NCBI GenBank assembly: GCA_019118845.1
Contig: DWYE01000081.1
Span: forward strand, 1 to 36,624
Length of the DNA stretch: 36,624 bases
Reading direction: 5' to 3'
From: Anaeromassilibacillus stercoravium
GTDB taxonomy: Bacteria > Bacillota > Clostridia > Oscillospirales > Acutalibacteraceae
Shown: positions 31,731 through 36,624 of the stretch, one piece after another
Layout: each line of letters starts with the position of its first letter
Position numbering within the stretch: position 1 is the stretch's first letter
The notes under the pieces: generated by a model
The model's input: the letters and a program-made list of their open reading frames with translations, nothing else
The model's database searches: none
Told to the model about the DNA's origin: nothing
Position numbers and translations under genes: made by a program

Positions 31731-33623
31731 TTATTCGGCTGCCAGCGCATCGCTCCGCTCGGCATGGCCGGTATAGGTGGGCACCAGCCGGTGTACCAGC
31801 TCGACCATTTTTACATTGTCCACCCCGGCAACTTTGCGCAGGCTTTCCAGATCTGCCAAGAAAGTCTCCTCATCAAAGGGAATGGGCTTTCCAATATAAA
31901 TCAATTGGTGCGACGTCTTCTGGCAACCGCCCTCGCTATCCAGCAAAAGCTCTTCATAGAGCTTTTCGCCCGGACGCAGGCCGGTATATTTGATTTTAAT
32001 GTCCACATCCGGCTCCAGCCCGGAAAGGCGGATCAAGTTGCGCGCCAAATCCACGATCTTGACCGGCTCGCCCATATCGAGAATAAAGATCTCCCCGCCG
32101 TGGGCCATGCCGCCGGCCTGAATCACCAAGCGGGCCGCCTCCGGGATTGTCATGAAATAGCGGATAATATCCGGATGCGTGACCGTCACCGGACCCCCGG
32201 CCGCAATCTGGCGCTTAAACAGCGGGATCACGCTTCCGTTGCTTCCCAAGACATTGCCGAAGCGAACCGCCATATAATCTGTGTTCTTGCTGTGGCGGCT
32301 GCAATATTGGATAATCAGCTCGCAGATGCGCTTGGTAGCCCCCATGATATTGGTGGGGTTGACCGCCTTGTCCGTGGAGATCATCACCATGCGCTTCACG
32401 CCGTACTTATCGCAGGCCTGCGCCACGTTGAGCGTCCCGAACACGTTGTTCTTGACCGCCTCGCCCGGACTGAGTTCCATCAGGGGAACATGCTTGTGCG
32501 CAGCGGCGTGGAATACCACATCGGGCCGGCACACTTCAAAGACATGCTCGACACGCGCACGGTCGCGCACGGAACCGATCAATACCTCCAAATTTAAGTT
32601 CGGGAATTTCATCAGAAGCTCGTTCTGGAGGTCATAGGCATTGTTCTCATAGATGTCAAAGATAATCAGGCGCTTTGGGTGGAAATGCGCAATCTGGCGG
32701 CAAAGCTCAGAGCCGATGGAACCGCCGCCGCCCGTGACCAGCACCGTCTTGTTCTTCAAATAGCCGCTGATCTCCTCCACATTGAGGTCAACTTCGTCGC
32801 GGCCCAAAAGATCGAGAATATCCACATCGCGCACCGCTGGGTGCTCCATATCGCCTTCCAATATCTCATAAAGCGCCGGGACGGTTTTCAGCTTACAGCC
32901 GGTCTTTGCGCAGATGCTCAAAATGTCCTGACGGTCCTCTTTTTTCGCAGAGGCAATCGCCAAAACAATCTGGTCTATGTTGTAGCGTCCGGCCATGCGG
33001 GGGATACTCTCCCGGCCGCCCGCCACTTTCACGCCGTGAATGCGCGTCCCGCGCTTGCTCTTATCGTCGTCGATCGCCACAACGGGAATGCCTTTGCTCT
33101 CCGGTGCGGTTTTCATGTCCTTGATAACCATGGAGCCCATTTCCCCGGCGCCCACCACCATCACGCGGTGGAACTCCTCGCTATCCTGCTGGGAGAGCCT
33201 GCGCTTGCGGCGGTGCCACAGGCGGATGGAGAAGCGCGAACCGCCCACAAACAGGAACATCAACGCCCATCCCATCAAATATACGGGGATCGGCAGGCGG
33301 TTCGTATGAAATACGGGACTCGCCATAGTAAATCCCATCACTGCAATCAAAACGCTTGAGATGGACACCCCGAAGAAAATCTGTATCAATTCATCGAGGC
33401 TGGCAAATTGCCACATGGTCGTATAAAACCGGCATAGAAAAAAGACCACCAGGCAGATACAGGTTGCCCACGGGATCTGTATTTGAAAATACTCAAATTC
33501 CCACCACGGGACCTTTCCATCAAACCGAAGCATCAGAGCAATCCAATAGCTGAAATACACCCAAACGATGTCAAAAAGCACCTGAGGCAGGGCTGACCAA
33601 ATATTGGCCCTCTTTTGTCTCAT
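31731..33623 (-). CDS. Membrane nucleotide-sugar 4,6-dehydratase (FlaA1/CapD/PglF type)
   Basis: 630 aa, start at the ATG at 33623 with GGGGGA 6 nt upstream. Four N-terminal membrane segments (about 12-130), a first Rossmann domain (RVMVVGAGEMGSMVI, 153-167) and a second, catalytic SDR domain (VLVTGGGGSIGSE, 294-306). The active site reads STDKAVNPTNIMGATK: Met427 stands where other SDRs have Tyr, with Lys431, the normal state of PglF/CapD enzymes. They make UDP-4-keto-6-deoxy sugars from UDP-GlcNAc for surface glycans. No aminotransferase or glycosyltransferase lies alongside, so the pathway must be completed elsewhere. Confidence 0.95.
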   Translation of the reverse strand: MRQKRANIWSALPQVLFDIVWVYFSYWIALMLRFDGKVPWWEFEYFQIQIPWATCICLVVFFLCRFYTTMWQFASLDELIQIFFGVSISSVLIAVMGFTMASPVFHTNRLPIPVYLMGWALMFLFVGGSRFSIRLWHRRKRRLSQQDSEEFHRVMVVGAGEMGSMVIKDMKTAPESKGIPVVAIDDDKSKRGTRIHGVKVAGGRESIPRMAGRYNIDQIVLAIASAKKEDRQDILSICAKTGCKLKTVPALYEILEGDMEHPAVRDVDILDLLGRDEVDLNVEEISGYLKNKTVLVTGGGGSIGSELCRQIAHFHPKRLIIFDIYENNAYDLQNELLMKFPNLNLEVLIGSVRDRARVEHVFEVCRPDVVFHAAAHKHVPLMELSPGEAVKNNVFGTLNVAQACDKYGVKRMVMISTDKAVNPTNIMGATKRICELIIQYCSRHSKNTDYMAVRFGNVLGSNGSVIPLFKRQIAAGGPVTVTHPDIIRYFMTIPEAARLVIQAGGMAHGGEIFILDMGEPVKIVDLARNLIRLSGLEPDVDIKIKYTGLRPGEKLYEELLLDSEGGCQKTSHQLIYIGKPIPFDEETFLADLESLRKVAGVDNVKMVELVHRLVPTYTGHAERSDALAAE

Positions 33624-33737
33624 TACCATTCCCCCACAATAGAGTGATCCACAGCGTTGTAGCGCCGTATCTTTATTAAATCCGTACTTTGCCAGATGAC
33701 AGCTGCCGGCCCATCTTCTCAAAAGGGTCTGTTTTCG

Positions 33738-33766
33738 ATTATAGCATAGTTTTCCTATAAAAGGAA
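33738..33766 (-). promoter_or_regulatory. Extended -10 promoter of the FlaA1-type gene, with inverted repeat
   Basis: Minus strand: weak -35 TTCCTT (33761-33766), 17 bp, extended -10 TGCTATAAT (core 33738-33743). The inverted repeat TTCCT-N5-AGGAA (33752-33766) covers the -35 and matches the centre of the repeat at 1046-1066. Confidence 0.65.
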
Positions 33767-33802
33767 CATCTTCTTCCAAATCTCAACAAAATGGAACCGG
33801 TC

Positions 33803-34432
33803 TCATGCGTCGTTCCGCCGGTCAGACGGAAATTCCCTTCGCACAATCCGCAGGGGCGGCCCCTCTAAATAGAGGATCTGGTCCGCCAGGAACTGCGCCT
33901 CCTCCCGGTCGTGCGTCACCAAAAGCTTGAGCGCCTCCCGGCTGTGCTCCTGCACCAACGCCTCCATGCGCAGGCGCGTCTTTGGGTCTAGCGCGCGGAA
34001 GGGCTCGTCCAAGAGGATCACATCGCCGCCGAACGCCAGCGCACGGGCAAGCGCAACGCGCTGCCGCATGCCGCCGCTCAACTCCGACGGGCGCTTGCCG
34101 CCGTCCTCCCCCAGGCCGACTGCCTCCAACCATTTTTGGGCCTGTTTTTCATCCGGATGCCGCAGGACCACTTCCACATTCTCGCGTGCATTGATCCAGG
34201 GCAATAGGCGGTCCTCCTGGAACATATACGCGACTCTGCGTCCCTCCATCCCCAAAATCGCGCCGGAATCCAGCTTTTCCAGCCCGGCAATGCAATTGAA
34301 AAGCGTGGTCTTGCCACAACCTGAAGGCCCAAACAGGCAGACGGTCCCCTTTTCCGGGAGTTCCAGGCAAAGCTGTTCCAGGACCGGGCGCCCCTCATAG
34401 GACTTACAGGCATCTTGAATGGTCAATTTCAT
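33803..34432 (-). CDS. ABC importer ATPase (SsuB/TauB/ThiZ type)
   Basis: 209 aa, compact. Walker A FGPSGCGKTT (34-43), Q-loop FQEDRLLPW typical of the nitrate/sulfonate/taurine group, signature LSGGMRQR, Walker B VILLDEPF and switch His in LLVTHD. It powers the permease encoded 9 nt upstream. ATG at 34432 (GAGGAAAA). Last gene of the three-gene importer operon; I see no clear terminator before the FlaA1-type promoter. Confidence 0.94.
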   Translation of the reverse strand: MKLTIQDACKSYEGRPVLEQLCLELPEKGTVCLFGPSGCGKTTLFNCIAGLEKLDSGAILGMEGRRVAYMFQEDRLLPWINARENVEVVLRHPDEKQAQKWLEAVGLGEDGGKRPSELSGGMRQRVALARALAFGGDVILLDEPFRALDPKTRLRMEALVQEHSREALKLLVTHDREEAQFLADQILYLEGPPLRIVRREFPSDRRNDA

Positions 34433-34441
34433 GCATTTTCC

Positions 34442-35239
34442 TCACGAAAGGTTGTATTTTTTTCCAACGGTTTTCATCAGGCGCATCATCAGCTTTTCCA
34501 GGAGGACGCTGATGACGATCACCACGGCCGTCCACGCAAAGAGGTCGGCCGTCTCGATGTAAATCTTCGCATTGTAGATATTGCCGCCGATGGAGTGCTT
34601 TGTATTGGCAAGAACCTCTGCGGCAACGCCCGCTTTCCAGGCCAGCCCCATGCCGGTTGTGCAAGCGGCGGTGAAATACGGCATAATGGACGGCAGATAG
34701 ATGCGGCGGATGGTCTTGGCGATCCCGAATTGATAGACCTCCGCCATTTGCAGCAGGTTGCGGTCTGTTTTGGCGATCCCATTGGACACGTTCCCCCAGA
34801 CGACGGGCAGCACCATCAAAAATGCGGTAAAGACCGGCACGTAGGGGGATTCAATCCAGACCAACGCCAACAGAATGAAGGACGCCACCGGCGTCGCCTT
34901 TACGATGCTGATCATCGGATGGAATACGTCGTACAAGAGGCGCGACACCGACGTCAGCGCGGCCAAAAGGGTGCCGGCCGCCACTCCCAGCAGGAAGCCG
35001 GAAACGATGCGCAGCATGGATGAGAATGCCGTAATCCAAAACTCTGCTTCCCCGGCGAGCTCCAAGAGACGCTCAAATGCGCGAACAGGAGATACAATCA
35101 GTATCTCCTGTTGAACGGCCAAATATAAAACCTGCCAGAGTGCCAGCCAAAACAGGGCCGCCAAGCACTTCCGTCCCCATTCTGCCGCCCGGCTCCTCTT
35201 CGGGGAATTGCTCTTATTTGGTATAGTAAAAATCTTCAC
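34442..35239 (-). CDS. ABC importer permease (SsuC/TauC type)
   Basis: 265 aa, six membrane segments, with the BPD-type permease stretch GLAWKAGVAAEVLA carrying the EAA-like loop, and WGNVSNGI nearby. Start is GTG at 35239 with GGAGGAG 9 nt upstream; it overlaps the binding-protein gene by 26 nt, suggesting coupled translation. Forms the membrane channel of the importer. Confidence 0.93.
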   Translation of the reverse strand: MKIFTIPNKSNSPKRSRAAEWGRKCLAALFWLALWQVLYLAVQQEILIVSPVRAFERLLELAGEAEFWITAFSSMLRIVSGFLLGVAAGTLLAALTSVSRLLYDVFHPMISIVKATPVASFILLALVWIESPYVPVFTAFLMVLPVVWGNVSNGIAKTDRNLLQMAEVYQFGIAKTIRRIYLPSIMPYFTAACTTGMGLAWKAGVAAEVLANTKHSIGGNIYNAKIYIETADLFAWTAVVIVISVLLEKLMMRLMKTVGKKYNLS

Positions 35240-36275
35240 CCGGCAATTCTCCTCCGACGGACTTCGGGTTGGCTGTATACAGGATATTCAAGAAGTCCGG
35301 CATTTTCTGCTTCATCTCGTCCCCATCCATATAGACGATATTGCAGTTCGGGATGGCCTTCGCTGCCACAGCAGCGGGCATGATGTCGTATTTCTCCGAG
35401 AGCTCGGCCGCCTCTTCCACATGGCTATTGGTGAAATCAACAGACGCTTTATACTCTTCCAGGAAGGCGTCAAAAGCCTCCTTGTTCTGCTCCACAAAAT
35501 CCTTACGGACCGCCAGGCATCCCATGGTCAAAACGCTCTTATCGCCAGCAACCTTGTCCCACTCGTCGGTGAGGTTGAGCGCGACCTTGACATTCGGGTC
35601 CTTGGTGGTCACTTGCGTCACGAACGGCTCGGGCAAAACGGCAATCTTGGCATCGCCCGAAAGGATGCTGGCCGCCAGCTCGCTGTGATCCGCCTTATAT
35701 TCGATCGTGACGTCCGTACCAGGCTCCATCCCGTTTTCCGAGAGGATGTAATTCACCGCATATTCCGGCGTTGCGCCCTGCCCGGACGAATAAACCGTCT
35801 TCCCGCGGAGATCTTCGATACTATTGACCTCCTCGCCATTTGTCACCACGTAGAGCACGCCCAGGGTATTGAGCGCCGCCAGCTGCACGTTTCCGGAGGT
35901 CTTGTTGTACAGGATCGCCGACGTATTGGTCGGCAATGCTGCGACATCCGCCTCCCCGCTGGAGATCATGGAGACCGCGGCGTCCGGGGAAGAAGCGATG
36001 GTGACATTATACGTATTGGCGGTGCTGCCGTCCTCGCTGTCCTGCATCAGCTTGACCATGCCGAGTCCGGTCGGGCCCTTCTGGGCGGCGATGTTGATCG
36101 TAATCTTTTCAGCCGGCGTACTGGAAGGCTCTTCAGAGGCCTCCGAAGACGAAGCCGGTGTACTCTCCGGCGCTTGGCTGGCAGTTTCCTCCGTCTGGGA
36201 CCCGCAACCGGTCAAAGTTGTACCCAGCATACAAAGCGTCAACGCCATAGCGGCAATCCGTTTGATCCATTTCAT
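35214..36275 (-). CDS. ABC importer substrate-binding lipoprotein
   Basis: 353 aa, start at the ATG at 36275 with AAGGAGGAA. Signal peptide with lipobox LTGC (C24), then a Ser/Glu/Pro linker, then a two-lobed type II binding fold of the SsuA/ThiY/NMT1-like class: INIAAQKGPTGLGMVKLM, EADVAALPTN, LRGKTVYSSGQGATPEYAV, and IAVLPEPFVTQV. The genes downstream are the matching permease and ATPase. The ligand is not shown by sequence; sulfonates, pyrimidine precursors or others are possible, and no biosynthetic neighbour helps. Confidence 0.92.
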   Translation of the reverse strand: MKWIKRIAAMALTLCMLGTTLTGCGSQTEETASQAPESTPASSSEASEEPSSTPAEKITINIAAQKGPTGLGMVKLMQDSEDGSTANTYNVTIASSPDAAVSMISSGEADVAALPTNTSAILYNKTSGNVQLAALNTLGVLYVVTNGEEVNSIEDLRGKTVYSSGQGATPEYAVNYILSENGMEPGTDVTIEYKADHSELAASILSGDAKIAVLPEPFVTQVTTKDPNVKVALNLTDEWDKVAGDKSVLTMGCLAVRKDFVEQNKEAFDAFLEEYKASVDFTNSHVEEAAELSEKYDIMPAAVAAKAIPNCNIVYMDGDEMKQKMPDFLNILYTANPKSVGGELPGEDFYYTK

Positions 36276-36295
36276 GAAAAATTCCTCCTTTTGTC

Positions 36296-36329
36296 CCACA
36301 AAAGCATCTGCAATCCTGCGCATTTGTGG
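36296..36329 (-). other. Stem-loop in the importer leader
   Basis: Perfect 7-bp arms CCACAAA / TTTGTGG (36323-36329 with 36296-36302) with a 20-nt loop, ending about 10 nt before AAGGAGG of the binding-protein gene. It lacks the conserved TPP-riboswitch segments. I see no good sigma-A promoter between it and the upstream terminator. Confidence 0.35.
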
Positions 36330-36356
36330 AAAACTTTTCAAGAATTGCAATCTATT

Positions 36357-36393
36357 TGAAAAAGCACCGTACCTGCTTAAACAGATACGGTGC
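36357..36393 (-). terminator. Intrinsic terminator of the CD1247-family gene
   Basis: 12-bp stem with one mismatch, GCACCGTA-CTG / CAG-TACGGTGC (36364-36375 with 36382-36393), followed on the minus strand by TTTTTC. Confidence 0.8.
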
Positions 36394-36413
36394 CGTTTTC
36401 CAACATGTAAGCT

Positions 36414-36624
36414 TTATTCGTTGCAGCTCTCGCAGCCACAATCGCATCCGTCATCGTCACACTCGTCGATGTCGAACTCCAGCGTCTCGCCACAATTCGG
36501 GCAATCCATCTGACCGTCCTCGATGATATCCTCGGAGAGGCAGATCGTTTCATGGCAATTCGGGCACGTTACCTCATAATAACAGGTGTCCTCATCGTCC
36601 TCGTCATCCTCATCGTCTCCATAA
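36414..36624 (-). CDS. CD1247-family acidic zinc-ribbon protein, C-terminal fragment (window edge)
   Basis: The last 69 codons; the start is beyond the window. Reading: an acidic stretch (GDDEDDEDDEDT), YYEVTCPNCHETICLSEDII, then DGQMDCPNCGETLEFDID and a Cys/Asp-rich end (CDDDGCDCGCESCNE). Two CPNC pairs form a zinc ribbon. This arrangement matches the C-terminal half of the CD1247 proteins of Clostridia, whose N-terminal half is a helical coiled-coil-like domain. Function unknown. The extra terminal Cys cluster could bind a second metal. Confidence 0.8.
   Translation of the reverse strand, partial: YGDDEDDEDDEDTCYYEVTCPNCHETICLSEDIIEDGQMDCPNCGETLEFDIDECDDDGCDCGCESCNE

Noticed and set aside
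36276..36356. Possible TPP or other riboswitch before the SsuA/ThiY-class importer
   Set aside because: The conserved TPP segments are missing and the space after the upstream terminator is too short; only a simple stem-loop is present.
35208..36359. 383-codon plus-strand open frame across the binding-protein gene
   Set aside because: Opposite strand of a clear lipoprotein gene; the translation is Arg/His-rich, typical of shadow frames.
1..36624. CRISPR arrays, tRNAs, rRNAs, insertion sequences, prophage or defence islands
   Set aside because: No repeat-spacer pattern, cloverleaf, transposase or integrase reading was found on either strand by eye; gene content is core chromosomal.

Overview
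The window reads as a chromosomal core segment of a low-to-mid-GC, monoderm, probably spore-forming Clostridia member. I would guess Oscillospirales/Ruminococcaceae-like. The grounds are purine-rich Shine-Dalgarno sites (AGGAGG), sigma-A promoters with 17-bp spacers, the GerW/YtfJ sporulation protein, the M50-scpA-scpB-DUF2953-ytfJ-dac-rluB gene order, the DUF512 and CD1247 families, and several lipoproteins with Gram-positive signal peptides. No tRNA, rRNA, CRISPR array, insertion sequence or prophage block is visible. Most genes lie on the minus strand.

Layout. 1-1120: start of rpmE (L31, cut by the window edge) and a VanY-like membrane protein whose metallopeptidase site is degenerate. It is divergent from pyk (1155-2906), with an inverted repeat between the two promoters. 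3056-7216: a sugar O-acetyltransferase, then a three-gene operon with its own consensus promoter. It encodes a 12S-type carboxyltransferase, a biotin carrier and a 5S/OadA-type carboxyltransferase, i.e. the soluble parts of a transcarboxylase, with no membrane decarboxylase subunit nearby. 7239-12972: a long minus-strand operon running M50 protease, ScpA, ScpB, DUF2953, YtfJ, D-Ala-D-Ala carboxypeptidase, RluB-type pseudouridine synthase and a small GNAT-like protein. 13042-17652: rpmB (plus strand), then plsY, der, a PDZ/radical-SAM DUF512 protein, rpmF and DUF177. 17701-23646: a small P-loop protein, pgi, a second D-Ala-D-Ala carboxypeptidase, hisF-hisH and nagB. 23725-29949: a PF06541-type membrane protein, a GH25 lysozyme without a signal peptide, an HMA-fold protein lacking CxxC, and an ABC ATPase / anchored CARDB-like protein / FtsX-MacB permease operon. 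30034-36624: a GHL10-type lipoprotein, a FlaA1/CapD-type nucleotide-sugar dehydratase, a three-gene SBP-permease-ATPase importer and the 3' end of a CD1247-family gene.

How it fits together. Central carbon flow (pgi, pyk, biotin-dependent carboxyl transfer, nagB) and envelope work (two S11 carboxypeptidases, PlsY, FlaA1, GHL10, GH25, acetyltransferase) sit among conserved ribosome, chromosome-segregation and GTPase genes. Points that stand out are the inactive-looking VanY protein, the transcarboxylase-like operon with altered glycine loops in its 12S subunit, a TTTCCT-N5-AGGAA inverted repeat found at two envelope-gene promoters, a 113-nt rluB/downstream-gene overlap, and the metal-site-less HMA protein. 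I found no wholly new multi-gene system that I could defend. All family calls come from reading motifs, without database searches.
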